From Trichoderma breve (Eukaryota; Ascomycota; Sordariomycetes; Hypocreales; Hypocreaceae), in the NCBI RefSeq assembly GCF_028502605.1, contig NC_079237.1:1-64000 (forward strand): DNA of 64,000 nt, read 5' to 3'. This document shows positions 25,413 through 36,487 of this stretch, in pieces (position 1 is the stretch's first letter; each line of letters begins with the position of its first letter). The translations under genes and the position numbers were made by a program. The notes below the pieces were generated by a model. The model searched no databases and was not told where the DNA came from. It worked only from the letters and a program-made list of their open reading frames with translations.

Positions 25413-26296
25413 ACAAAATCACTACTGAGAAAGTGATACAGGGTCAGTGATCAGATAGAACTCGATTATTTATGGAAGATTTTTCTCCTCAATACCTTTT
25501 GATTCGAGTCCACTATGCGTTGCGCTTCGAGAGTGATGACATCGCCTCAATAGCACTCCTAGATTCTGAGTTGGTTGTGAAATGTGACACCAGGCCAAGG
25601 ATGTCAAGACATTAGAACGAGCTCGGAAATTCTTCAGTTATCAACCGATATCGGCTTCTCAAACCCCCTAATTAGATGTAGCAGCTCAACAAGTCAAGCC
25701 GCAAGAAAGCGTGAAGAGCTCGGTACTTCCGACGGAGTTCACATGTACGTAAATCGCGAATTTTAGATAGTGCCGCCAAGCAACTTCGTACAGGCCCACA
25801 CCTCGCGTTAAATTACACCAGCACACGGGCAATGCTTGCTGCATTAGCCAAAATACAGTTGATCCACGCAGCGCGCGACAAGGGGCGAGGCGCATCAGGT
25901 TTTCTTCTAGCGCGCGAGTTAGTGGGCGGAGGCGAGACTTGGGTAGGAGAGCAACGTTATGATACCATGGCGAGTATGATGACCTAGGAACGGCGAAAGC
26001 GGAGGGTAGAACACGTCTCAGTAAACAAATGGCGGCAATGCCATTCAGTATCTAGCAATATTATAACACAGTTTTCTTCTCCTCTCTTTCTTCAAGGTCA
26101 AGACTACGACAGCTCATGAAATGGAGTCATATCATCTTGTGCAATATAACCACGTTGCTACAATACTTGATCAATAAAAAAGTAATTATTTTATTTTAGA
26201 CAAAACATCTATAGAGTAGGTACGTCGGGGAAGAATGGGCATCGGAAGCAATGATCAGCCTCAGTGGTATGTACTATCCGTAGCGTAAACCTTCAC
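25413..26296. other. Intergenic between SitT-like start and SidF-like stop
   Basis: An 884-bp non-coding stretch holding the ABC transporter promoter and the SidF-like 3' flank. Apart from the GATA-like site at 25450, no motif, repeat or plausible gene was recognised. Confidence 0.5.
25450..25458 (+). promoter_or_regulatory. Near-match SreA-type GATA site (ATCAGATAG)
   Basis: ATCAGATAG differs from ATCWGATAA only in the last base and still fits the general HGATAR core. It lies 38 bp upstream of the ABC transporter start codon, so it could also fall in the 5' UTR. Confidence 0.4.
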
Positions 26297-27736
26297 TCAG
26301 AGCTTGGCATTCCACGCAGCACGATCAGCGGATTCAAGTGGCCGCTCACGTCCGTCCCAGAAGAGAGGACATAGCTGGAACCACTTCTCCCTACTGCATA
26401 TAGAGTGCACCGATCGTTTGTGGCCAAGATCGACATATTTGCCAATAGTGAGGCCCTGAGAGTTTTCGTAAGATAAGATAGTCGAGCCAGTTGCTTTGGG
26501 TTCCCCAACAACGTTTTCTGTTCGTGGATCATCTAAAAAGCAGTAATGAATGCAACTGGAATACCACGCATTGACACGCTGGGCGCCGCGGAATGAAGCA
26601 TCGCCAACAAGGGAGTGCCGTCCTCGATCATAGTCCCCCGCATCCCAATGGGCGCCGTAGTGATCCTCCTATAGAAATATGAGAAACGATGAAGAGAAAG
26701 ATTGCCGGGGTTAATCATGGTCCAAGATAATTCAAATAACGAAAGTACAAAAAAGGATACTTACTTTTGCCCAATACAATTCGTAGTAAGCGAAGCGCGA
26801 CTCGTCAAAGCGGCCGAATAAGCAAAGAACGTGAGGGTCAAAGTGCAATTTGCGTAGATACTCTCGGTGTTGCTCCAGCGTCCCCGTTTCATTCCATCCC
26901 TTGGCAACTCGGGGGTCGTTCTGCCATGTGTTGAAGAGCCTCAAATGTTCATCATCCTGCCAATTGACAGCTTCCAGAGAGAAATGGGCATCAATCTCTG
27001 GTATGTACCGACTATAGACTATTGAGCCCGGGCACGGCTTTGGTCGACGTGTCGGATGGCGAGTATAAACGGGCTCGCTTGGAAACTTATTCGTGATTTG
27101 GTAGTGCTCAGGCATAGGCGGGTACTGGGCCAAATTTATTCTCAAGGAATCATCAGTACGATCTCCTACAACCCAGATTGGTCGAGGGCCTGTCGGAGAG
27201 CCTGCGCCTTGCCAGAATGCACTTCGAAGAATCACTAGCTCGGTCAAAGATGCATTGTCCCCATCTACGCCAATCCGTGGCTTCGGGTGTTCTATTCCAA
27301 GACCGGTGTAAGCCAGCTCCCTCGACACCACTTCTTTCCCCTCTCCCAACAAGGTGAGCCTGAAGCATTCCAGTGTCGGATAGGCCAGAAAGATTGCGTG
27401 GATCACGTTCCAAATCTGGCCCAGAGTGGGAACTGTATCACCTTTCCACTGGAAGGTAGTCGCCGGACTTCGACGCGCTCTGGCCCATGGGCTGTTGTCG
27501 GAAGGGGGTGGGCACTGATCGTCAGGTATTCTTGTCAAGTCTACCCACGAGAGAGTAGCGAGATGCAGCGGTTGCGACAGCGGTTGGCCATTTGTGGGCT
27601 CATTATCCAGTATCAAGGCAAGCTCGGTTGGTGCTGTATCGCCAACTGATCGTACTCGGTATGTTGTTAAGAACGGATGCGGGAGTTTTATAAGAGGGTA
27701 ATTGGTCTTTGCAACAGCAGGGGATGCCATGGCCAC
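26297..27736 (-). CDS. sidF: SidF-like hydroxyornithine acyltransferase (GNAT), peroxisomal
   Basis: Two exons, 27736-26765 and 26668-26297, join in phase 0 (donor GTAAGT, acceptor CTATAG) to give 447 aa, close to the length of SidF. The C-terminal half is a GNAT domain of the siderophore (IucB/AlcB-like) type: [19 protein letters not shown], then [20 protein letters not shown] across the intron, then [17 protein letters not shown] and [10 protein letters not shown]. SidF transfers anhydromevalonyl from CoA to N5-hydroxyornithine to make the fusarinine building block. The last three residues are AKL, a type-1 peroxisomal targeting signal, matching the known peroxisomal location of this step. 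It is transcribed divergently from the SidH-like gene across 410 bp, so the two consecutive steps are likely co-regulated. Confidence 0.9.
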
Positions 27737-28146
27737 TGTTGAAGAGCTTTTGTGGTAGCTTGGTACAGTTTTGGTCCGGGAAAGTTCAACTGCAATAGCG
27801 AGGCAAGGTGTATATAAGTAAGGTAGGTACTCAAAGCTAGGTAGATAATGCTAGAGGCGGATACAGCAATGAGACAACGTTGATTATTGACGCCCCAACC
27901 AGCTAATTACAGTCAGTCTTTTGTAGAATGCCGGCCTTCTTTTCAATAGTCTTCCATTCGATACGGTGGCTTGGCACTAGTCGGTGACACCAACGATGGC
28001 ACTAAGGGGCGTCGATTTGTTCGGAAATATAGGTACTGGAATACGAAAGAACATATAAAGTCAGGTAACGGCTGTATATATCTTGCAAAGTTGTATATTC
28101 TCCATGGATTGCATCTTTGTGGTCTGTTTAAGAAGATTTCTCTACA
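27737..28146. promoter_or_regulatory. Shared divergent promoter of sidF-like and sidH-like genes
   Basis: A 410-bp non-coding stretch between two diverging starts. It contains one AGATAA core (27843-27848), which fits the generic GATA-factor site HGATAR but not the longer iron-specific form. No other motif was assigned. Confidence 0.55.
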
Positions 28147-29026
28147 ATGTCTCTCAAATCTAGGCTTCTGCGATTTGAATATTTTGAGGTCTCTTTTCCT
28201 GATGACCACATCATTCAAGTCACGATAAACAGGCCGGATAAACTGAATTGCATCAATAAGTCCACCAGCCAAGAGATTGCGGATATATGGCGGCAATTTG
28301 ACCAAGATGAAACCTTATGGGTTGGCATCATTACGGGAAATGGAAGAGCCTTTTGCACCGGAGCCGATCTACAGGGTAAGCCTCTTCCATAACTTGCTCA
28401 GAGCATGAAGGGAAACTAATGATGGTTGTTGGTCAGAATGGAACGAGATGAACAAGAAAGGGATATTCAACAATATGGCTGCCCCCGGTCTTGCCGGCCT
28501 TCCACGTCGGGATGGGAAAAAACCCATCATAGCGGCTGTGAATGGCTTATGCATGGGAGGTGGGTTTGAAATGGTGGCAAACTGCGACATGGTGCTTGCT
28601 TCGTCTTCAGCAATATTCTCGCTGCCCGAAATAAAGCGAGGCATCGTCCCGGTCGCTGGATGTTTGCCGCGACTAACACGGACTCTTGGCCTGCAGCGAA
28701 CCTTGGATCTTGTCCTGACCGGCAGAAGTGTGAGCGCCAAGACGCTGCATGAATGGGGTCTTGTCTCTCAGCTGGTGGATACATCAGAAGATGTGGCTCG
28801 TGCCGCGATCCGAGTTGCGCAAGAAATGTGCAAAAACAGCCCGGATTCTCTAATCATTGGCCGTCTAGGTGCTCGGCTAAGTTGGGAAGTGGGCAGCGTA
28901 GAGGAGGCTGTATCGATGCTGGCCAACGAGTGGTATCCTCGTCTGGTCAATGGTCCTAACTTTGCCGAAGGAATCCGGGCGTTTGTAGAGAAGCGGGAGC
29001 CAAAGTGGGTTGCGTCGAAGCTGTGA
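28147..29026 (+). CDS. sidH: SidH-like mevalonyl-CoA hydratase (enoyl-CoA hydratase family), peroxisomal
   Basis: Two exons, 28147-28375 and 28437-29026 (61-bp intron, phase 1), give 272 aa, standard for the crotonase family. Visible crotonase features are INRPDKLNCIN, the CoA/oxyanion segment GRAFCTGADLQEWN across the intron, NGLCMGGGFEMVANCDMVLA, and the catalytic-Glu segment FSLPEIKRGIVPVAG. The protein ends in SKL, the archetypal type-1 peroxisomal signal. Within this cluster the expected reaction is dehydration of mevalonyl-CoA to anhydromevalonyl-CoA, the acyl donor of the neighbouring SidF-like enzyme. By sequence alone it could be any peroxisomal enoyl-CoA hydratase; the sidF-, sidD- and mir-like neighbours decide the call. 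Confidence 0.88.
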
Positions 29027-29121
29027 GGAGCTATCGTTTCATATTCCTTGATTTTTCCTTTGGACATTCTACTCGTGGAGAATACCTCCTCGTATTTCCG
29101 TTTTGCAATGGGATGATTTAG

Positions 29122-29161
29122 ATCTGATAAGATGGAATAAAAGCGGTATATCTTATCAGAT
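29122..29161. promoter_or_regulatory. Inverted pair of SreA-type GATA sites (12-bp perfect arms)
   Basis: ATCTGATAAGAT at 29122-29133 is mirrored exactly by ATCTTATCAGAT at 29150-29161, with 16 bp between. Each arm contains a full ATCWGATAA match (29122-29130 on plus, 29153-29161 on minus). The pair lies about 100 bp past the SidH-like stop and 1.15 kb before the importer start. It could bind a GATA factor as a pair or form a hairpin in the sidH 3' UTR. Confidence 0.6.
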
Positions 29162-29427
29162 GCCCCGCTGCCCCGCCTCAGCAACATTGGCATTAGATCA
29201 TATATACACCAGTTATGAAACTATTGAAAAGGCGCACGTTGCTAGCTTTATTTCAGTCTAGTACATTGAGACTTGACTGGCTGCGTTGTGTGTAGGCCCA
29301 CGTTTTTCCGTTGGAAAATTTGCACAGTGAGCCCGAAGGCTTTTCACTGTGTGGCTAGCTCGCACAGTCTCTCACACAGTAACACTTGTTGTCGGGGCTA
29401 CATTCAAATTGATCCCCACGACAGCGG

Positions 29428-29436
29428 ATCTGATAA
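29428..29436 (+). promoter_or_regulatory. SreA-type GATA site (ATCTGATAA)
   Basis: Exact match to ATCWGATAA, 880 bp upstream of the importer start codon. Confidence 0.55.
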
Positions 29437-29620
29437 TTCTTTTCCCTTACTACTGTTAGGTCTGGACCTTTTACGATGTATGAGTACGTAGCCGAGACAG
29501 CAGCCTTCCCTTGAGGCCCACCTATAGTATCTTTGCCACTTAATTTCACTCAAGTTAGACCATCACTTGGTTGAGCCAAACTTGCTTGTTCCTGTTGTAC
29601 TAGCTCGAAAACATCAACTG

Positions 29621-29629
29621 ATCAGATAA
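29621..29629 (+). promoter_or_regulatory. SreA-type GATA site (ATCAGATAA)
   Basis: Exact match to ATCWGATAA with W=A, 687 bp upstream of the importer start codon. Confidence 0.55.
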
Positions 29630-30307
29630 TTGACGGAACTCAAGCGACGGCAAAAAACGGTGCAGCGTGGACCACACAAAAGGATTTTTCCCCCTCTGCC
29701 TCTAAGTCATGACTAACAGAAATTAGGTATTGTGACTCCATCCGGACTTACAGAATGACACGGCAGATGGACCATGGCAGAGGGTTCGTAGGAGTCACAA
29801 CACGTATTTGTCCACAATTCCAAGCTAGGTGACCCATTTAGTGATGAAATGGTAAATTTTATGGTCATACGCACAAGAATGACGATATTTGCAAGAAGTG
29901 TTTACTCCAATGTGTTACCATTTGTCATTTAGAGGCTATATCGTTCAGAACATTCCGACGATCGGTCCTTCGGGGGCTACGTTTTATCACTTGCCAAGCC
30001 TCGGAGGAGATGGCCGAAGATTGACGAAAATTTGTATAGCGTCTAATTAGGAATGGAATCCTTCAAGGTCCGCAAAAAGTTCAGCTAGTAATTTATCACA
30101 AGCACTCTACGTACTATACTATTTCCTGGGCATGTTCTATGCTGTAAAAGGTTAAAGACCTGCATGCGCTATTTTCTCCGATTTGTGATTTCTGGTCGAT
30201 GCTCCCTCATCTGAACCAACTTCAAAAACGTTGTTCCTAAGATCTCACACATACTCTCTATCCAATTAGGTACAACTGACAGCACAGACATCTGAGCTGC
30301 CACCAAG

Positions 30308-32235
30308 ATGGATGACAAGAACGTCGCAGTCCTTGCGACTGACTCTGCGGCTACAAACAACGACAATGGCGATCCTCAACAAGACTTGCCGAATGAAGAA
30401 GCGCAACGAGGTGTTCAAGATGTCGAGGCTATGGCTCTCACTTGGTCGAAATTGACACTCATCGGTATCTTCCTCAAGTAAGCCTTCTTGAATCACTTTA
30501 TTTAGGTCCTATAAAAACATAGCTAACATGTACGGCTGCTAAAGTATCTGGTTGCTCTACTTTGTCAATGCATTTCAGTCTACAATTCTCTCCAATCTGC
30601 TTCCCTACGCCACGAGCGCTTTCGAATCTCATTCGTTATTGAATGTTATCTATGTCGTAGCCGGTTCTATGTCTGCAGCCACTTATATGCCCCTGTCAAA
30701 GATTATGGACGTCTGGGGAAGAGCTGAAGGCTTTCTCATCATGACCGTCTTTGCTACCCTGGGCCTGATTCTCATGGCTGCAAGCAATGGCATCGCCACC
30801 TTCTGTGCAGCATATGTAAGACGAACCGATTTCACACTTCATATTAATTACCCACCTATAACATACGCCTTTGTGTGAACGAGTTCTAACAACCGACATG
30901 AAACAGGTGTTTTATAGCATTGGATTCGGTGGTATGACATACGCCGTAGATGTTATTACGGCCGATGCATCGCAGCTGAAGAATCGAGGGTTAGCTTACG
31001 CTTTCACATCTTCTCCTTACATCATCACCGCATTTGCCGGGGCCAAAGCATCAGAGGGTTTCTACAACGACATCAGCTGGCGATGGGGCTTTGGCGTCTT
31101 TGCCATCGTCTTTCCTATTGTGGCTGCTCCACTATACTTCATCTTGAAGATTAACCTTCGCAAGGCCGAGAGGCAAGGTCTATTGAATAAGGAGCCAAGC
31201 AACCGAACAATATTGCAAAGCATCTGGTATTACAGTGTAGAATTCGATGGTAGGTGATGCTTGATGCTTGAGACAAAGATAAGAAGTACTAATTTCGCAA
31301 TAGCAATGGGAGTGTTTTTGTTCTCCGTCGGTCTCACGGTGTTTCTTCTTCCTTTCAACATTGCCGACTCTGCCCCTAATGGGTGGTCATCAGGATACAT
31401 AATTGCCATGATTGTGGTTGGCTTCGTTATGCTTATTATCTTTACCGTATACGAGACCTTCCTAGCGCCAATTCCTCTACTCGACTGGAACCTCTTGATT
31501 GATCGGACTGTCATCGGCGCCTGTCTTCTCGATGCTACATATCAAATCTCGTATTACTGTTGGGCGAACTACTTCACCTCTTTCTTACAAGTGGTGAATG
31601 ATCTAAGTCTAGCAGAAGCGGGATATGTCAACAATACCTTCAACGTGGTTTCGGGAGTACTCCTGTTGATTGTTGGCTTCCTGATCCGTAGGACTGGTCG
31701 GTTCAAGTGGCTTCTGTATATAGCCGTCCCGCTTTACATCTTTGCGCAGGGGTTGATGATCTATTTCCGCCGACCGAACCAAAACGTGGGCTATCTTGTC
31801 ATGTGTCAAGTCTTCATATCGATTGGAGGTAGCATTTTCATTATTATCGAACAACTGGCTATTTTAGCTGCTGTTGATCATCAGCATATTGCTGCAGCCC
31901 TTGCATTGCTAAATGTGGTGGGTACGGTTGGAGACGCCATGGGCGCAACGATATCCGGAGCCATCTGGACAAACACGTTCCAGAAGGCGCTTGAGCGATA
32001 TCTTCCGGAATCAGCGCTTCCGGATTTGGACGTCATTTATGAGGATTTGGACACGCAGCTGAGCTACCCTGTCGGAAGCGCCGTCAGGTTGGCAATCCAG
32101 AAAGCATATGCGTACTCACAAACCCGCATGCTTGCTGCCGGAACTGGTGTCATGGGCCTTGCGATAATTTGGATGCTTATGATTAGAAACATTAATCTTG
32201 CAAAGGTGGCTCAAGTAAAGGGCATGGTCTTCTAA
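30308..32235 (+). CDS. MirB/MirD-like siderophore-iron transporter (MFS)
   Basis: Four exons (30308-30477, 30545-30815, 30907-31249, 31304-32235) give 571 aa and close in frame. A charged, cytosolic N-terminus of about 45 residues is followed by many hydrophobic segments, consistent with the 14-helix ARN/SIT siderophore family of the major facilitator superfamily. Family-like stretches include YFVNAFQSTILSNLLPYATS, GFGGMTYAVDVITAD and SIGGSIFIIIEQLAILAAVD. Such proteins import ferri-siderophores by proton symport; MirB takes triacetylfusarinine C and MirD fusarinine C in Aspergillus. Its place at the edge of the fusarinine cluster favours a MirD-like role, but substrate cannot be read from the sequence. 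The upstream 1.2 kb carries four exact iron-type GATA matches, so repression in iron-replete cells is expected. Confidence 0.92.
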
Positions 32236-32636
32236 GCTAGAAAGATATGGGGTAATAGAGAGTTGATATATGTGAGGCATGTATTCCTGGTTGGGGGACT
32301 TAGTCCACAACTGCAGAGTAAGTAACGTCTAAAATAAAAATTAAGTACACTAGTTTTTGTTTTATTCTAAACAAAAAAGTATTGTAACACTCGGACTCGG
32401 TCACATTATCTCGAATACCATAATATTGAAACTCATTTTCCCCAAAACTATTATTAAAGAGTATACTACTATCTTCTAGTGTTAGCAAGCCTAGTTTACA
32501 TCATCTCCCTTTGCTTCGGCATTATGGAAAAGACCAACATATGATGTCTGTCTTAGATTCCTATACTGTAGTCCTAAATAAACAATAATTACATATGGAG
32601 TAAATGCTTGTTTCAATTACTATGGTAATAGTAATT
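32236..32636. other. Convergent intergenic spacer
   Basis: About 400 bp between the stop codons of the importer and the GST-like gene, AT-rich, presumably holding the two polyadenylation regions. No gene seen. Confidence 0.5.
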
Positions 32637-33532
32637 TTATTTACCTATTTCTGGGTTCGTCCCTCCCTGCACTACGTTTTTCCACTCTGCCATATTTTGC
32701 GCGGCAGCAGCATATGTCAAGAGCGACTGAGGAACCAGGTCACCTTTGTTGATGTCCTTCAATCGGGCAATAAACGTAACCAAGTGTGCGTCGAGGGCAG
32801 TAGGCGTCTCCAAACCAAATAGCCACTTTTCTCCCTCCACTAGATGCTCGCTACACATCTCCAATATACTGACTGTACGCTTCGTCATTTCTTCTAAATC
32901 ATCAAGTCCAACACAGTTTATCTTCTCTTTTCGTTGACTACAACACGTATTAGTGGCACTCATGGAGTCAATATGTGGCAAAAGGGTGAATTTACAGACA
33001 TTTCAAGTTTATATTGTAGAGCCTCCTGATACTGGGGTGATACGTCGCTGTCTATAAGTCGTAGTATCCTCTCTTCAATGATATTGGCGACGCCTGATCT
33101 TCCCGTAAAAGTCAAGGTGAAAAAGTTAATGCTATGAAGTCTTTCGAGTAAAGAGGATATAATGGCCGCATGTGAAGGTGGCATAAGGCTTGGAAACAAG
33201 CGGGCAAGATAGTGCGTAATCTTCACGCTATCATAGATTGGTTCCGGAAGAGATGGGCTAGTCAGTGCTGGAACCTAATTATTGTCAGACTATCGATGGG
33301 GTGTAAGGAATCTCTTCTGACTAGGCTCAAGTACCTGTCCTTTAGGGTTGACGTAGCATAGATATTCCTCGGACAGCTGTTCCAATTTCGATGTAATGTC
33401 CATCTCGTGCTCGGAAAACTCGATCGCCAAGGTCTCGTCTTTGGGTTTTCCACGAATAGCTATGCAGTATCTTACCATTATTGAACAGATAGAGTACTGA
33501 TAATGATAAAGCTTGTAGGTTTGAATAGCCAT
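32637..33532 (-). CDS. Fungal GST-like protein
   Basis: Three exons (33532-33335, 33274-33000, 32937-32637) give 257 aa and close in frame. The N-terminal thioredoxin-like part reads YKLYHYQYSICSIMVRYCIA, with LCYVNPKGQVPALTSP across the first intron (containing the cis-Pro), then DSVKITHYLARLFPSL. The C-terminal part includes LFGLETPTALDAHLVTFIAR, the helix that caps the GST C-terminal domain. It belongs to an ascomycete GST-like family whose substrates are unknown; conjugation or thiol-transfer activity is presumed. The start ATG at 33532 was chosen because it directly precedes the first beta strand. The second intron uses the donor GTCTGT, weaker than the others. It lies just outside the siderophore cluster and may mark its border. 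Confidence 0.72.
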
Positions 33533-34733
33533 ACTGTCGGATGATGAGCGGAGCTTTTGAGAAGTCAAATCAGGTCGATGTAGGTTGTTGAAAATTTCGA
33601 TTTCAAGTATCACATGCCTTTAATAATATTGCGAAGATATAATCGTATCATGAGAAAAAAAAACGCGATGGTATTGTAGGGTTGAAAGTCAAACCCGGTT
33701 TAAATAACCTAAGCTCGACAAAATCTATGGACCCGGGTAGTAGGCTTTAACTTGTATTGCAAATTATTCACCATACTGGGTAGTTGCTGCGTCTCTTGAT
33801 GGGACCATGGGGTAAATGAGATGCACTGAGTGCCCATCTCCAGCCTTTTACCCCAAAAGTGGTACCTGCTGTTTCACATCATGCTGCATTGCCGATATGC
33901 AGGCAGATTCTTAAGTTTCCGCATCAGGTCTAGCTAGAATGCTTCATGGGGTAAGCCGGGGTAGATGATGTAGCGCGCCACCCTACAGTACACACTTGTA
34001 CCTCCGCCTCGTTTTCGTTTCCGATTCTTTCTCTCTGTTCTCTTCTTTTCAGACAAATATTAACTGAAATCTTGTTCCTGTTGTTAACATTGTATATGGG
34101 GATTATATATGCAGTTATTATCGTTGAGTGGCGATAATAAGTTCAGTATTCGTATTACACATATCTTTCTAATGACAGATTCCTAAAACTTATTAACATT
34201 CGACCTGTAGCTATTAGAGGAGAAGTTATATAAAAAGCATCATCTTCAACACGATGCGACGCTACCTTATGATCAGGACTCATCTACGGGGGTTTGCATT
34301 GCGAAAATACAAGAAATAGAAAACAGATTAACCTAGCATCAAAATTTGCATTGTTCTTCTCCGGACCTCACCATTATGGGGTTAGTCTTTTGCTAGCCAC
34401 GACCGCCGGACCTTGAAGATGATCGGCCTCACAATAACTCAAACAGCGGTCGCCAAACCAAGACAAACTAGAAATGATTCGACCTATCCACGGCTCCTTA
34501 TATAGTTACTATTGTCATATGTCAATATTATTTTCGTGACGTGTATGGTTGCTTGAACAGTCCTCGTTCTTATGAGTACAATCATTGAAAGCTTTGTAGC
34601 AGGACGAAACTTTAGGTTCGCAGACCTATTCAAAGACAGGATACTGAGCTATATATGGAGAAATTGAGTCAGAAAAGGCCAAAGATTATCATATACATTT
34701 ACTTTGTAATACTAATTAAAACCAGAAGGATTC
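33533..34733. other. Intergenic, no gene recognised
   Basis: A 1.2-kb stretch between the start of the GST-like gene and the stop of the extradiol dioxygenase. No frame, RNA gene or clear repeat was recognised. It separates the siderophore cluster from the catabolic region. Confidence 0.5.
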
Positions 34734-35831
34734 TTAATCCCATTTGGTAGGTAGTGGCGGACCCCAAATCGCGGCAGGAGTTCCGGCAGACCGAATGGTA
34801 GGGCATTCCTCATTGACCACGTCGCCATCTGAGTAGTGTTCAATTATGAAGCCCGTAGTATCATACCAATAGTCAAAGAGCTGTGATCCCATGACGTGCC
34901 TGCCAATTCCCCACATCGGTTTATACCCTTTGGACGCCAGCCACGAATGACCCATCATCTCGGTATCCAGGTCTTCCACCTCGAAAGATGAGTGGTGAAT
35001 ACTCGTGCCGCTGCCGCTACCGTGATGGGCTGCCACGAGAAGACAATGGTGGTCTGTATACTCTGCACCTAGGTCCACGTGAAAGAAGGACATAAATTCC
35101 GTTGAAGGGTCACCTTGCTTGTGGACAATGTCAGAAGCTTTGAAATTGAAGTTGCTGCTGTACCAGGAGCATGTTTTCGCGTAATTATCTGTCGTGTATC
35201 CGAAATGGCCGAGTTTGTGAACCTTGGAAGGACCGCTGGTCATGCGGTTGAAAACACCTTGTCGTTGTGCAACCTCTTGGTCAGCGAATGTGTCCGTCCA
35301 TCTTGCAGGGCCATGACATAAAAGACGAAAAAAAAAGAAGAAAAAAATCATGGGAGCTCGTTCATTGGTATACTAACCTTTGCGCGTCTTCTGAACTGCC
35401 CCGTTTACCTGCGGCCTTCCACCAGCCACAACAGAGATGCCTTCTTGTGGAGCAAACCGCTCTTCCTGGCCATGCACAATCTCGACAACGTATCCATTAG
35501 GATCTGTTATGCGGACCATCTTGCCACCGCCGGGGCGGTGAGAGACGTCTACCAATTGCGCACCGGGGAAGTTGCAGGCTTTTTGAAAATCGATCGCTGA
35601 ACGCGCGACAAACCCAGCCCCGTGAAACTTTGGGGCACTGCCAGAAGCGGGACGGGCCACATAGAGAAAAGGATCAGGCCCGTAACCACGGAAGAAGACT
35701 TCTTCGTTCTCTGACTTTGCTGCAAGTTCGAACCCAAAGTCTTCCGCAAAAGTCAAGAACTTTACAACATCAGGGTGCTCGTAGATGACATACGAGAGTC
35801 GCTGAAGCGAAATCTTTGACCCAATTGCCAT
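34734..35831 (-). CDS. Extradiol ring-cleavage dioxygenase, two-domain VOC (BphC-like) type
   Basis: Two exons, 35831-35378 and 35275-34734 (102-bp intron, phase 1), give 331 aa. There are two vicinal-oxygen-chelate (glyoxalase-fold) modules, about 1-145 and 168-325, as in type I extradiol dioxygenases. In the second module the metal triad appears complete: His175 (KLGHFGY), His245/246 (IHHSSFEVED) and Glu297 (FIIEHYSDG), the 2-His-1-carboxylate set that holds Fe(II) or Mn(II). Such enzymes open catechols next to the diol; BphC acts on dihydroxybiphenyl. The natural substrate is unknown. It is cytosolic by absence of signals. It is transcribed divergently from an FAH-family gene, the usual partner for processing ring-cleavage products, which supports a meta-cleavage role. 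Confidence 0.85.
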
Positions 35832-36487
35832 GATGTATTCAGCGGAAAGAATTCAACGAACCCTAAATGGATATAGGTACACGATTTAGTAGCCGATTGA
35901 GAGGATTAAAAGCACAGGTAGCTATAATGTGATGGCAGTTCGTCTGTTGGATGTTTTTTTGGAAAGCTCTTGCAGTGTTGCTGACATACTTCAAAATCAT
36001 GAAGCTCTTTTGTACTTCCACAACGAGACTAACTACACCATCCCCCTTACCTCCGCAGGCTCATTCAGTCTGGGGTAGAGCTTATACATCCGGACGGTCC
36101 GATCTGATCGTCGATGCTTGTCTAGTCTCTATGGAGTCCGAGCTGCATATGCATGCTGATTGCTCAATGGTGAGCAGTCATATACGCACCTGCAGGTGAT
36201 GGTATAAGTTGCGTGGGACAGAGATGGGGTTCCGGCTGGAGAAGCCAGAATCACTGATTTCGTCGGAAAACCCCACCCAGGCCAACGCATGAGATCGGAA
36301 TTCATCGGAAGACCCCACTCGCGCAGCAAACACAAACCATTCCGCATTCGAACATGGCTTTGGAATGGGAAACATTGAGATGTGAAACCCATACATCGAG
36401 ACGAGCATCTTTACAAGAATCTTCATATTCGTTAGACACCGATGAAGATTTCCTCATCAGCTTTCCCGGCCCTCAAAGAACGCCAGC
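35832..36487. promoter_or_regulatory. Shared divergent promoter, dioxygenase and FAH-family genes
   Basis: A 656-bp non-coding region between two diverging starts. No binding site was assigned with confidence. Confidence 0.45.

Larger units (their letters stand above)
29162..30307. other. Upstream region of the siderophore importer gene
   Basis: A 1.15-kb non-coding region. Besides the inverted GATA pair at its left edge it holds two exact iron-type GATA sites (29428 and 29621) and two plain TGATAA cores on the minus strand near 29986 and 30091. No convincing gene; the small frames show no family resemblance. Confidence 0.6.

Noticed and set aside
32320..32380. AT-rich near-inverted sequence TTTTGTTTTATTCTAAACAAAA between importer and GST-like genes, with a similar stretch near 26190.
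   Set aside because: Low-complexity 3' flank sequence; no terminal repeats or target-site duplication to support a mobile element.
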